Position numbers and translations under genes: made by a program
The notes under the pieces: generated by a model
Databases searched by the model: none
What the model saw: the letters and a program-made list of their open reading frames with translations, nothing else
What the model was told of the DNA's origin: nothing
Assembly (NCBI GenBank): GCA_036426205.1
Contig: CM071570.1
Coordinates: forward strand, 75,373,208-75,437,207
Direction: 5' to 3'
DNA: 64,000 bases
Source of the DNA: Ascaphus truei
Lineage: Eukaryota > Chordata > Amphibia > Anura > Ascaphidae
Shown: one piece after another, positions 44,143-54,850 of the stretch
Layout of the letters: each line of letters opens with the position of its first letter
Position numbering within the stretch: position 1 is the first letter of the stretch

Positions 44143-45348
44143 AAGGTAGGGTAGAGATAGAACCCAAATACAGCACTCAGGTTCACACTCTGGTGATGAA
44201 TGAATGGTTTAAAACATAACTTTATTAACTGCACCAAGTATATAAAATATTGGGTATTAAAAACAACGACCTGAAGGTATTCTGACCTTCAATACTGGAA
44301 CCGTATAGGTTGAGGGTCTAGGATAGTGGTGTGTTCTGTGAGATTCAGATAACACATTAAACAATAGTCCTTATAAGGAACTGAGGTAAGAAACACATCT
44401 TACAGGGTTGCTCTTGGGTAAGTACTAATAGCTGCAGATCACTAATTGCAAAACTGATTGAACCAAATAGTAAATATATATATATACGTAATGGATCTTT
44501 ATAATGACTGGTACATTGAGGTTAAGAACAGTATAAATTGGGTCATAAACTAACACAGAAATGTGATAGTCCTACTCAGGGGAATCCTGACACACGGGTA
44601 GGTCACCGACAAGAAGGCTGAGTACAATGGAGTATATGGTAAAGTGAAGTAATCCCTGGACTGCTGTCAGGGAAATCCCTGGGTAACAGCAATATCCAGC
44701 GCAACTTCAAAGGTTGCAGTACAGCAGGGGAACCAAACTAAACTAAGTACTACAGTCATATATGGAGCAACAAATGCTTGTATCAGATTTAGTCAGCGAG
44801 GCTCAAAATGTCGATCGGGGCACTCTGAGAGCCTGTATGAATCACACAGGCAGGGAACCGCATCAACTCGCAGTGTGAGACTGTGAATGCGGTAGTGATC
44901 AGACCCCTGCGCGTGCACGTATGGAGACAGAGCCGCCGACGCGCGCGTTTCACGAGAGGCTTTCTCAAGGCGAAATTGTAAGTAATCGTAAGGGTACCCT
45001 GCAGGTGAGTAGGTATATATAGGTCCTCCAAGTTGATGACGTCACAAATAACCCCTGATGTGCTGGGGCATGCGGGAAGCTGTGCTAATGCGCACAGTAA
45101 GTATATCCTGTTGTATGACTGCATGGCTAGCACAATAAAGGTAGTACTGTCTTACTCACTGAGGTAGTGTGTATGAATGTATTGATCCGTCAGACTAAAC
45201 ACAGAGAGAGATATACATTATACTCTCTATGCGCCTCAAGGGCAGGATAAATGACAAGGTACAGTATAAATCAATGTTAATTGGATAAGGGTCCAGAGAT
45301 ACCCTATGAAGAAGATGATGATTACCACTGAGTAGTGGTTTTGGTCAG
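44143..45348 (-). repeat. PLE C left inverted arm
   Basis: Reverse complement of the right arm, with a few percent mismatches. Read on the minus strand it contains TGACGTCA (45037-45044), a TATATATA box (45013-45020) and then the TTGAGA-class motif (44974-44932). This arm lacks the extra 430 bases found in the right arm. Confidence 0.85.
44932..44974 (-). ncRNA. TTGAGA-class hammerhead-like motif (PLE C left arm)
   Basis: Minus strand: CGCC, TTGAGAAAGCCTCTCGTG, then AAACGCGCGCGTC and GGCG. Stem I (CGCC/GGCG), palindromic stem III (ACGCG/CGCGT) and the GTC site match hammerheads in PLE flanks. The CTGANGA box does not. Confidence 0.35.
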
Positions 45349-46310
45349 TTTGGGCCGACTTCCAGATAATCTTACAGTTCATGAAAGAAAAGCACTAAAG
45401 GAACTGACTATGAACGATGACATAGTCATTAGACCATCGGACAAAGGGGGAAATTTGGTGATCCAACGCAGTAGTGATTATAAGACAGAAAATCTGAGAC
45501 TCCTAGCAGACCCAAAATGCTATGAAATATTAGAGGGAGACCCTACCATGACCTACAATAAAGAACTAAGCATCATCCTTCAGAAAGGCCTTGAAGACAA
45601 AGTCATTAATAAAAACGAACATGACTACATTTGGGTTAAATTCCCTAAGATTGCTACATTCTATAGCTTGCCTAAACTGCACAAAAACAAGACTCCCCCA
45701 CCGGGTAGACCAATTGTGTCAGGGATAGGCAATCTTACCGAACGGGCCAGTTCCTATGTTGATAGAGTACTAAGACCTTTTGTGATGACCTTACCGTCCT
45801 ATCTTAAGGACACCAAAGATGTCCTTAAAAGATTGGATGACGTATGTATCAGTAATGACACCATACTTGTGAGCTTTGACGTAGAGGGACTATACACAAG
45901 CATAGACCACAAGAATGGCCTCAGAGCAGTCTCTCACTTCCTAAACACAAGAGGTGGCTGGCATACAAAACACAACACATTTACTTTGGAGATTCTCAAA
46001 TTTGTATTAACCAGGAACTATTTCCTCTTTGATAAAAAACTGTATCATCAGCTGAGGGGCACAGCAATGGGAACCAAGTGTGCCCCAACATACGCTAACC
46101 TCTACCTGAGATGGTGGGAATCCCAGGTAGTATTCAAAGAGGAAATGGAGGAACATACTGAGCACATTGACCTCTGGGTCCGCTACATCGACGATGTGCT
46201 TGTCCTGTGGCGAGGCTCAGAGGTAGCTCTTAAAGAGTTTATCAAAGTACTAAACACTAATTTGTACAACCTTCACCTAACCTTGGAATACAACAGAGAC
46301 ACTGTGCTTC
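45335..46310 (+). pseudogene. PLE C reverse transcriptase domain
   Basis: Open frame of about 325 true codons. The start is uncertain because the inverted arm abuts it and no upstream ATG in frame is obvious. PLE-type motifs: FYSLPKLHKNKTPPPGRPIVSG (109-130), FDVEGLYTSI (181-190, motif A Asp), AMGTKCAPTYANL (244-256), RYIDDVLVLW (283-292, catalytic DD), then HLTLEYN. The frame is lost at about 46305-46308; the adjacent frame continues FLDLQISRGTDG into the endonuclease half. With that single shift all catalytic residues remain. PLE RTs are related to telomerase RT. Confidence 0.93.
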
Positions 46311-47291
46311 CTAGATCTACAGATATCGAGAGGTACCGACGGTATCCTTAACACTACCATCTTTAGGAAAGCAACAGCCATAAATAACATTCTGGAGGCA
46401 AGCATCCACCACCCAAAAGCCCAAGTCAATGGTATACCTACTGGTCAATTCCTAAGGCTTAGACGTAATTGCAGTACGGATCAGGAGTTTGTGGCAGAAT
46501 CCCTAAATATGAGCCAATGATTTGAGAACAGGGGCTACAGCAAAAGAAGCATCAAAAAGGCATATGAACGAGCAAAACATACTACTCAGAGATCACTCAT
46601 CATGGATAAACCATTGAATCCACAAGAGAAAGTGATACGATTCATAAGCACTTTTAATAGGGAATGGCCTCAAGCTCGTAACATCCTTCAGAAACACTGG
46701 CACATCTTAAGGGCTGATGAGTTACTCACAGGGGTCATCAAGGACTACCCATCCATGACCAGTAGACGAGCGAGGAATCTGCGAGATCTACTGGTCCAGA
46801 GTCATTTCAAGGAGGAGACACCGAGGACCTGGCTTCCACCAAAACCCACAGGATCGTACACCTGTCAAAGATGCAAGGCATGTCAATACATGAAAATCAC
46901 TAAACAATTCAACAACTGGAATAACACTAAGACATACCAAATACGTGGTTTTATTAACTGTCTAAGCACAGGTGTAATATACCAAGGCATCTGTAAATGT
47001 GGGAAGGTTTATGTAGGGAAAACCAAACGGTGTCTCAAACAGAGAGTACTGGAGCACATCGGTACCATTAGGAACAACACTGATAAACCTCTGTTTAGAC
47101 ACGTCAACCTGTGTCATGACGGAGATCTTAAGGCTGTAGTATTCTGTGGTATTGACCACCTGATCCGAGGACAGAGAAAGGGGGACTGGGATAGAATCCT
47201 CCTCCAAAGAGAGTCCAAATGGATATACACGCTTGGCACATTATCACCCAAAGGCCTCATTGAGGGTTATCTGTTTACCCCTTTCCTGTAA
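46308..47291 (+). pseudogene. PLE C RT thumb and GIY-YIG endonuclease
   Basis: This continues the gene in the second frame: FLDLQI, HHPKAQVNGIPTGQFLRLRRNC, a TGA at 46518-46520 (probably from CGA), then a 230-codon open part from ATG 46602. There (numbering from that Met): KHWHIL (31-36), CQRCKAC (88-94), TGVIYQGICKCGKVYVGKT (123-141), RVLEHI (148-153), RESKWIYTLGTLSPKGL (203-219). The GIY-YIG core and terminal Glu are intact, stop at 47289-47291. With the RT fragment it forms one protein of about 650 residues. Confidence 0.93.
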
Positions 47292-47721
47292 CAGTTCAGA
47301 GACAGTCCTTATCCATCACAAAGGGGCAGCATTGGAGTTTACCCTCTATGTGCACTTCCCTATCGATCGTCATCATATGTCACCAGTGCCATGTTTACAT
47401 CAGGTAGCTACCATATCCTGACTAAAACCACTACTCAGTGGTAATCATCATCTTCTTCATAGGGTATCTCTGGACCCTTATCCAATTAATATTGATTTAT
47501 ACGGTACCTTGTCATTTATCCTGCCCTTGAGGCACATAGAGAGTATAATGTATATCTCTCTCTGTGTTTAGTCTGAAGGATCAATACATTCATACACACT
47601 ACCTCAGTGAGTCAGACAGTACTACCTTTATTGTGCTAGCCATGCAGTCATACAACAGGATATACTTATTGTGCGCATTAGCACAGCTTCCCGCATGCCC
47701 CAGCAAATCAGGGGTTATTTG

Positions 47722-47752
47722 TGACGTCATCAACTTGGAGGACCTATATATA
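47722..47752 (+). promoter_or_regulatory. CRE plus TATA box upstream of the ribozyme-like motif
   Basis: TGACGTCA (47722-47729) and TATATATA (47745-47752) lie 45-70 bases before the motif at 47794. The same trio occurs, inverted, in the left arm. Transcripts started here would carry the motif near the 5' end. Confidence 0.45.
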
Positions 47753-47793
47753 CACCTGCTCACCTGCAGGGTACCCTTACGATTACTTACAAT

Positions 47794-47836
47794 TTCGCCT
47801 TGAGAAAGCCTCTCGCGAAATGCGCGCGTCGGCGTC
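47794..47836 (+). ncRNA. TTGAGA-class hammerhead-like motif (PLE C right arm)
   Basis: CGCC, TTGAGAAAGCCTCTCGCG, AAATGCGCGCGTC, GGCG. Same plan as the left-arm copy, with GAAAT instead of GAAAC. In sense orientation downstream of the endonuclease. Confidence 0.35.
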
Positions 47837-49059
47837 TCTCTCTCCATACGTGCACGCGCAGGGGTCTGATCACTACCGCATTCACAGTCTCACACCGCGA
47901 GTTGATGCGGTTCCCTGCCCATGTGATTCATACAGGCTCTCAGAGTGCCCCGATGGACATTTTGAGCCTCGCTGACTAAATCTGATACAAGCATTTGTTG
48001 CTCCATATATGGCTATAGTACTTAGTTTAGTTTGGTTCCCCTGCTGTACTGCAACCTTTGAAGTTGTGCTGGATATTGCTGTTACCCAGGGATTTCCCTG
48101 ACAGCAGTCCAGGGGTTACTTCTCTTTACCATATACTCCATTGTACTCAGCCTTCTTGTCTGTGACCTACCCGTGTGTCAGGATTCCCCTGAGTAGGACT
48201 ATCACATTTCTGTGTTAGTTTATTACCCAATTTATACTGTTCTCAACATCTGAGTATACTCACTCTGTCACTGCAAACCAAATCAGGTCACTACAGGTTA
48301 ACCTGATACAGTATAACACACTATATACTATACAATCACAGAAAGAATGAGCTGAGAGCTTACTGTATGCAGCAATCATTATTGGCTCCTATATACTTTG
48401 TGTACCAGTCCCACTATCTTCACATATGTATATTTACTATTTGGTTCAGATAGTCTCAGCTATAAGTGAGAAAGAGTTTTACATTCCGTGTCAGTTTGCC
48501 AACTGAGCAAACAACCTTTAACTGCTGCTACAAAGGTTATTAGAGGGTATACCCACCCCATTACTGCAAACCGAATTAGGTTACCTCAGGTCAACCTGAC
48601 ACAGCACTATATATACCATACTTACCACAGAAGGATTTAGCTGAGACTTACTGCACGCTGGAACTATTCTGGCTTCTTTTAACCTCAATGTACCAGTCAT
48701 TATAAAGATCCATTACGTATATATATATTTACTATTTGGTTCAATCAGTTTTGCCATTAATGATCTGCAGCTATTAATACTTACCCAAGAGCAACCCTGT
48801 AAGATGTGTTTCTTACCTCAGTTCCTTATAAGGACTATTGTTTAGTGTGTTATCTGAATCTCACAGAACACACCACTATCCTAGACCCTGAACCTATACG
48901 GTTCCAGTATTGAAGGTCAGAATACCTTCAGGTCGTTGTTTTTAATATCCAATATTTTATATACTTGGTGCAGTTAATAAAGTTATGTTTTAAACCATTC
49001 ATGCATCCCCAGAGTGTGAACCTGAGTGCTGTATTTGGGTTCTATCTCTACCCTACCTT

Positions 49060-49232
49060 TTTTTGTGTGGATATACCCAAAGCACCGTTCACTAGTCACT
49101 TGTCAGTGGCAGTAGCAGGGGCTCCCCTATTGCTTTACAATTAAAATAAATGAAGGATTGACATCCTATATTTATTTTAATTGCACATTAATATAAATTA
49201 AATATTAATTAATTTGAGGTATGGTATGTATG
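49060..49232. mobile_element. Right part of the palindromic mini-element split by PLE C
   Basis: 49139-49232 repeats the central palindrome and right half of 40231-40374. The 79 bases before it are unassigned. Confidence 0.6.
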
Positions 49233-49239
49233 AATATAT

Positions 49240-49326
49240 ATATATATATATATATAGGATATAAATATTACTATATATGGTCTCTCCTCTCTCTCTCCAT
49301 CTACTTCATCTCTCTCTCTCCCCGTG

Positions 49327-49358
<32 letters not shown>

Positions 49359-49377
49359 CTCATCTCGTCGTCATCTC

Positions 49378-49422
<45 letters not shown>

Positions 49423-49435
49423 TCTCTTCTCCGTC
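49240..49435. repeat. TA and CT microsatellites
   Basis: (TA)n at 49239-49256 and CT-rich tract at 49279-49432. Serine/leucine-repeat ORFs here are translations of the CT run. Confidence 0.95.
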
Positions 49436-49582
49436 AGGTCCTGGCGTTAGCACTCACGGTTTTGTTGCAGAGGCCAGATGCTTGTCCCATAGAGGTATGT
49501 AGACATATGGGACCAGGGGATCCTGATAGCCAAAAGAGACAGCACACTGCAGGTATGATATCAAAAAGTGTATTCGTAACAC

Positions 49583-49639
49583 AAGAGGCCTCTCCACGCC
49601 GTTCGGTCCTCCCAACGGGACCTTCCTCAGGGCAGTATA

Positions 49640-49640
<1 letters not shown>
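49583..49640 (-). ncRNA. Degenerate hammerhead ribozyme-like motif
   Basis: Minus strand: GCC, core CTGAGGA, A, stem II GGTCC-CGTTGGGA-GGACC (5 bp), then GAACGGC where GAAAC is expected. Box 1 and stem II are intact; the second box has lost an A and stem III is missing, so activity is unlikely. Confidence 0.45.

Positions 49641-49680
<40 letters not shown>
49640..49680. repeat. (TA)n microsatellite
   Basis: About 20 TA units next to a dispersed repeat. Confidence 0.95.
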
Positions 49681-49681
<1 letters not shown>

Positions 49682-50200
49682 TTATTTATATAGTGCCATA
49701 AATGTGCATAGCGCTTCACAGTCGTAATCATAAATAATGATATAAATAACACAGAGGGTAGAAGTGCTTCAGACATAAAAATAATATTTAGGAAGAGGAG
49801 TCCCTGCTCCAAAGAGCTTACAATCTAATTTTGTTGGTAGGAAGAACCTACAGACAGTAGGAGGGCATTTTGGTAGTGCGCCGCAAGGAGCAAAGGTTGA
49901 TGTATGATGTGTTATTTATCAGCCATGGAGCTACTCATATGCTTCTTTACTCAGGTGTGTTTTAAGGTGTGTCTTAAAGGTGGATAGAGTGTGCTAGTCG
50001 GATATTGAGGGGAAGGGCATTCCAGAGGTGTGGGGCTGTCAGACAGAAGGATTTAAGGCGGGAGAGGGCTTTAGATACAGAAGGGGCAAGAGCCAGGATG
50101 GTGCATAGCAAGAAAATAGAACTGAAATGTAAGGAGGAGCAGAAGAGTGTAAAGCTTTAAAAGTGAGGAGGAGAATTGAGTGTGCGACACGGGATATATA
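49681..50200. repeat. Dispersed repeat starting 'tttatttatatagtgcc'
   Basis: The sequence 'tatagtgccata...catagcgcttcacag...ccctgctccaaagagcttacaatct' is a common vertebrate transposon-derived pattern. The word 'gagcttacaatct' recurs at 50435. Exact family is not assigned. Confidence 0.45.
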
Positions 50201-50334
50201 TGATTGTACACCCATACTTTATACAGTCCTTATTACATTATATACAGTATCATATAATTAAGTGAAAAAGTGAATGTGCAAAAATGATAAATTTCAAATA
50301 TTATACAAGAGTTGCATTAGCTTTTTGGTAACAC

Positions 50335-50590
50335 ACATAATAATAATAATAACAGCATGTTTTTGTATAGCGTTGCTAGTTATACGTAGTGCTTTACAGA
50401 GACATTTTGCAGGCACAGGTCCCTGCCCCGTGGAGCTTACAATCTATGTTTTTGGTGCCTGAGGCACAGGGAGATAAAGTGACTTGCCCAAGGTCACAAG
50501 GAGCCGACACCGGGAATTGAACCAGGCTCCCCTGCTTCAAACTCTCAGTGCCAGTTAGTGTCTTTTACTCACTGAACCACTCCCTCTCCA
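50335..50590. repeat. MIR/CORE-SINE-like repeat
   Basis: Contains 'gataaagtgacttgcccaag' followed by 'gtcacaaggag', very like the conserved part of MIR-type SINE/L2 tails, recalled from general knowledge. A short (TAA)n precedes it. Confidence 0.5.
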
Positions 50591-50689
50591 TGAAAATGTC
50601 TCTTAATAACACTACCTGAATAACACGCCTTAAAGTTTCACCAATGCACACGTGCAGTGTATTAGAAAATGCATGTAACGTAACAAAGG

Positions 50690-50835
50690 TGGTTTTGCTA
50701 ACGGCCTTTATTTATGTATATGATTTGCTTTGAGGATCCCCATTAAATGAAGTAAAAATAACGTCTGTTACCTAATTAGGTATCATAATATTAGTTGCCC
50801 GCAATTTGCGCACTTCTGAGGATCTTCCCCACGGA
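50690..50835 (-). mobile_element. Harbinger-family terminal fragment
   Basis: Reads 'gtctgttacctaattaggtatcataat...cgcacttctgaggatcttcccca', corresponding to the inverted left end of the element at 52941. Confidence 0.6.
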
Positions 50836-51774
50836 TCCAGAACTGTAGGGAAGTATTGTTCTGTGGTGCAATTTAAACAGGTCGAACCTCTTCTGTGTCA
50901 AAGGATCACTGCAGGTTTTTCTGCCATTCAAATTGATTGTGAAGGCAGCATTTAGATACATGTACTGCAACTTGGTACATATATTCACTGTAGCATTACA
51001 GTGTGTCAAATACTGTATTTTATGTCACTTGATTTTTACTGACATTTCAATACTTGAATATTGATTACATGATTTTTAGCTTTGCCTTGTAATTGCAAAC
51101 GTAAGAAGAAGAATAGCTTATTCCACTCATTTTAATTTGCCCAGAGCATATGTTACACCTGGGACTTCATAGCTTTCTTCTCAGTGGTGTGCACGATCTG
51201 ATAGTTAGTGCAGCATTTATTATGTACAAAATGTCACCATATGAGAAGCATTTTTTAGGGTTGGCTGTTCAAAGTGTTATTCCATTTTTTCCTATGAGGA
51301 AAGAAGACGTGAAGATTATTAATGCAGTTGACCTAATTCCAAATCGCCTCATTTTAATTTTGTGTCTCAAGATCTTTGCTCAGAGTTTTGCGCCATTTTT
51401 GTCAGCTTGCGATTTGGGAAGGGTAAATAGAAGAAGTTACATGACGCACAAATTAAAGAGAGATATATAAAATTCTGCATTTTTGTCAACTTTTTACTGT
51501 ATAGTGTATTTGGGTTCAAAGCTATTCACCATGTCTCATGTGGCGTGAACTTTTTCTGGCTAACAATTGGCGTCACATGTAGTAAACTCTCTGACACAAA
51601 TGTGAGGAAATAGAGTAAAGCATTAAAATAAACATTTCCTTACACTTTCTTTACATTGATACAACACCCCCTTTGTCTGTTACTCCCATAGTACAAGGAA
51701 GTTGAAAACATCTAAAGTAACTTGCTTTAAAATAGTGAAGGCAGTATGCAGAGAGATCATGAGCAGTGATGGTC
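50836..51774. other. No gene recognised
   Basis: The 106-codon plus-strand ORF at 51150-51470 shows no known motif. The rest is AT-rich. Confidence 0.35.
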
Positions 51775-52083
51775 AGTGGCGGATTTCCAATTAGGCCCAA
51801 TAGGTCTAGCGTGGCAACATTTTGGAATGGCAAATTTCCCTTCTCCCCCCCCCCCCTATATACAGAGGCCCCGTTCTCTTCCCCACTTATTGCCAGAGGA
51901 GAGTGTGGGGCCTCTAAAGTTCTTACCTCCTCCGTGCCGCCCACCTCCTTCCTGCTTGCCATGGCAACATGTGACATTGCAGCTTTATTTGACGCCACAA
52001 CGCTGAAGAAGGGTGGCGCTGCAGGAGGAGGCAGCCCCAAAGTCAGTGCCTATAGGTGGTGTTGCTACTGTGCTTGGAGACTT
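51775..52083. mobile_element. hAT-type repeat
   Basis: Begins CAGTGGCGGATTTCC, a hAT-like end. Contains 'ggggcctctaaag' and 'gccatggcaacatgtgac' shared with 39096-39657. Its right 170 bases (about 51905-52075) recur in inverted orientation at 54455-54640. The right terminus and TSD were not confirmed. Confidence 0.6.
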
Positions 52084-52940
52084 TCAGTACAACATACAGG
52101 ACACCTACAAGCTCATATTAGGACTTTCAGTACCCCAACTTTGTAACTGTACGTTTACAGTCACTTCCCCCTTGCTTTATTCCAGGTTTATTCTCCCTTT
52201 GAATCAGGCACGGTACTTTTTAATAGAGATTGGTCAGTTATGTGAAATCAGAACCTTACATCATAGAACTAAATAAAAAAACAAAACCGCTAAGAGTTTT
52301 TGAATCAAAAACAAATAGTTATTTCAAACCACAACCAGAACTCCAGGCCAAATGCCCATCTCTGGAGTTGAAAACTTTGGGTGTTTCCCACCATATATTT
52401 TTTAATCTTTGTACATTTTTCAGTTATATTATTTTAGTTTCCTAGTTCTTTTTATTATTTTACACTTATATGAAGCGTTTTCTTTTTCATTTTTTATTAT
52501 GCTATTTTAGCATTCTCCTTCTCATTTTGAGTGTTTTCCATAATTTGGTAAACATCCAAAAACAAATAAATCTGTGTTTTGGCAAAACCAGAACCAAAAC
52601 CAAAATATGAAACATTTTTAGAACTAAAACTGCGTTCAAACACAATATACACATTTTTTATTAGAACCAAACCAAAAGACTGGGAAAAGTGCTCTCCCTT
52701 ACATTTTACGAGCACTCTAAACAGCAATGAAGGTGGTTATGTATACTGTATAAAAAATGAATTTAAGCCCCGGAGCTCCTCATTTTACTAATGTTATTAT
52801 CTTTTCTTTGTATGGCGCCAACATACCACAAGCACAGTAAAATGTGGGAGGGAGGACACTAACATTGTATGACAAAAGAGTACATAGATGTTAAGACAAA
52901 CTGAGACAATAGAAAGGAGGTCCCTGCCTCAAGGATCTTA
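52084..52940. other. AT-rich DNA with repeat traces
   Basis: Around 52800-52940, 'atggcgccaaca...ggtccctgcctcaaggatctta' resembles the SINE-like repeat at 50335. No gene. Confidence 0.35.
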
Positions 52941-54073
52941 GGGGTAGATCCTCAGAAGTGCGTTAAATAAGGGAAAATAACGTTACCTTACCTAATTAGG
53001 TAACAACCTTATTTTCCTCCTTATTAATGGGTATCCTCAAGGCCAATCATATGCAAAGTAAGTTCCATTAGCAAAACAACTAATGTAATGTTACTTGGAT
53101 GAATGGGGATTACCACAGCCAAAACAATTACACTGCACATGCGCCTTTGGAAGGAACATTTTTTAGGGAACCTTAGCAAACCCCAGCTGTAACTACCAGA
53201 ATTGCACCTGTTGATGAGATCTGTTAGTGTCCTGATATGGGTAAAGCTGGAGAGCTTGTATACATTGTTCAACACGTCTTTCACAACCACACCAGGCATA
53301 CTTTGTAAATATGTTTATCTATGCTTCCTGTTGTCTGTAATGTATATAGAGATGTTTGTTGAATATTATATAGGTTACATATTAAACATATTAACTGTGT
53401 GTAATTAAATATTATTGTGGTTGCTTCTGTTTCCTTGAAAATCATTTTCTCATACTGTATGTAGATTCATTCTGGTCAACTCATACTTTATACCATTCAT
53501 ATTATATACAATAGTAGGCCAAATAAACATATCTACATAAATTCCCTTTTATCATTAAACAACCTATTATAGTTAATCCTTAAAATAAAAAAATATATTA
53601 ATTGGTTGCTGTGTTTCAGCCATTTATATGTTCCAACATATACTGTATCTGTTAGTACAGTATAACAAGTGATGAAAGGTTTAATTCCTACACTCAGTCC
53701 ATTCATATGGGTACCACTAAAGACCTTCCCCTTTCCCTTGTAGGCTTCTCGGAGAAATAACGCAATACTCCTCAGGGTATAGAAGTGAGTAATGGCAGCT
53801 ATCTGTAGGTGCTAAATATGGTTATGTTATTAGCATAACCTTAATGGTAATGGAGGTCTGCGGATCTCCGTTGGTAGCTAAAGTGCTAATTACCATATGA
53901 TTTGCATATGAAGAAGCCTAAAGTCCGTTAAAAGGTAAGGCTCCCGTATTTTTATGGGAAATGGCTGAACATCATAGCATTAAGCAGCTCTTGGGATATA
54001 CGTTATGGATATAATTACTTTAAAATGAGATAACAGAACCAGAAAACTAGCGACCTTCTGAGTATCTACCCCC
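52941..54073. mobile_element. Harbinger-family MITE with TTA target duplication
   Basis: Left end GGGGTAGATCCTCAGAAG; right end reversed GGGGGTAGATACTCAGAAGG; flanked by TTA on both sides (52938-52940 and 54074-54076). TTA/TAA duplication is the Harbinger hallmark. 1.13 kb, non-coding; it is the reference copy for the related pieces at 30909, 38935, 39698 and 50690. Confidence 0.85.
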
Positions 54074-54454
54074 TTACGATTTAGAAGGAAGGGAATAGGG
54101 TGTGCAAGTTTTTTTTAGCAAGGGTTTGGCTATCAATATCAGACCACTCAATATGCGGTTCTAGGATGAAAGTAAAAGAAAAAACTCAGGACTCCCCTCG
54201 ATAGGTTTCCTTGAAAAAAATGTGCGTTTAAGGAACTTTAAAATACTGTAGGGGAGTGTCTGATTGTGATTGATAGAGAATTCCAGAATTGGAGTGCATG
54301 TGATTAATATTTAATCTCCCATTTTGAAGTAGATTTGTTTGGTATCTCAAAAAACTACTGGATGCTCTTTGTAGTTTAAAAAAGAGAGATGCTAATAAAA
54401 ATACTCAAGTAATGCTAACTTTTATTTTTTTTATTACACTGGGTTGTGAACAAA

Positions 54455-54640
54455 GTTGGGGTACTCAGAGGCCAAAAGCACAGTAGCATCACCACCTATA
54501 GGCACTGACATTGGGGCCGCCTCCTCCTGCAGCGCCACCCTTCTTCTTCAGCGTCGCGGCATCAAATAAAGCTGCAACGTCACATGTTGCCATGGCAAGC
54601 AGGAAGGAGGTGGGCGGCACAAATAAGGAGGTATGAGACT
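54455..54640 (-). mobile_element. hAT-type repeat fragment, inverted
   Basis: Reverse complement of about 51905-52075, including the inverse of 'cacaacgctgaagaagggtg'. With that copy it brackets 2.5 kb that includes the Harbinger MITE. Confidence 0.65.
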
Positions 54641-54687
54641 GGCTTATGACACTGTTTTTTTTTATGACACTGGGGTTTTTATGACAC

Positions 54688-54850
54688 TAGGGGCATCATG
54701 CAGTAAGCGGCGGAAAGGCACTTCTCGCCACTTTCCCGCCAAAAAAGCCTATCCGTATTCAGTAAGGGGCGAGAAAGTGGCGAGATTCCAAAAAATTTTT
54801 TATAATTTATTACTATTATTATTATTATTCCCCAACCCCTCACAATAAGA
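54688..54850 (+). mobile_element. DNA-transposon end with subterminal repeats
   Basis: GGGGCATCATGCAGTAAGCG followed by alternating 'cagtaag.ggcg' and 'cgccactttcccgcc' words, the same architecture as the end at 25514. Partner end not found. Confidence 0.5.

Larger units (their letters stand above)
44143..49059 (+). mobile_element. Penelope-like element C, nearly complete, inverted flanks
   Basis: The left arm (44143-45348) and right arm (47419-49059) are inverted repeats that begin/end with aaggtagggtagagatag and its complement, and reach directly to the coding region. Inside is an RT plus GIY-YIG gene with one frameshift and one stop. The element sits in a copy of the palindromic mini-element of 40231-40374, whose left half (44086-44142) and right part (49139-49232) flank it. 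This is the best preserved autonomous element in the window. Confidence 0.9.
47419..49059 (+). repeat. PLE C right inverted arm with internal duplication
   Basis: Matches the left arm except for about 430 extra bases (48247-48685). These contain two diverged tandem units, each with 'actgcaaacc.aat.aggt.ac', 'aacctga.acag' and 'tttactatttgg'-type words. TGACGTCA lies at 47722-47729, TATATATA at 47745-47752 and the ribozyme-like motif at 47794. Confidence 0.85.

Noticed and set aside
49221..49432. Ser/Leu-rich ORFs resembling a membrane protein
   Set aside because: CT-repeat translation.
52009..52030. CTGAAGAAGGG as a hammerhead core
   Set aside because: No GAAA box follows; it is part of the hAT-type repeat, also seen inverted at 54530.
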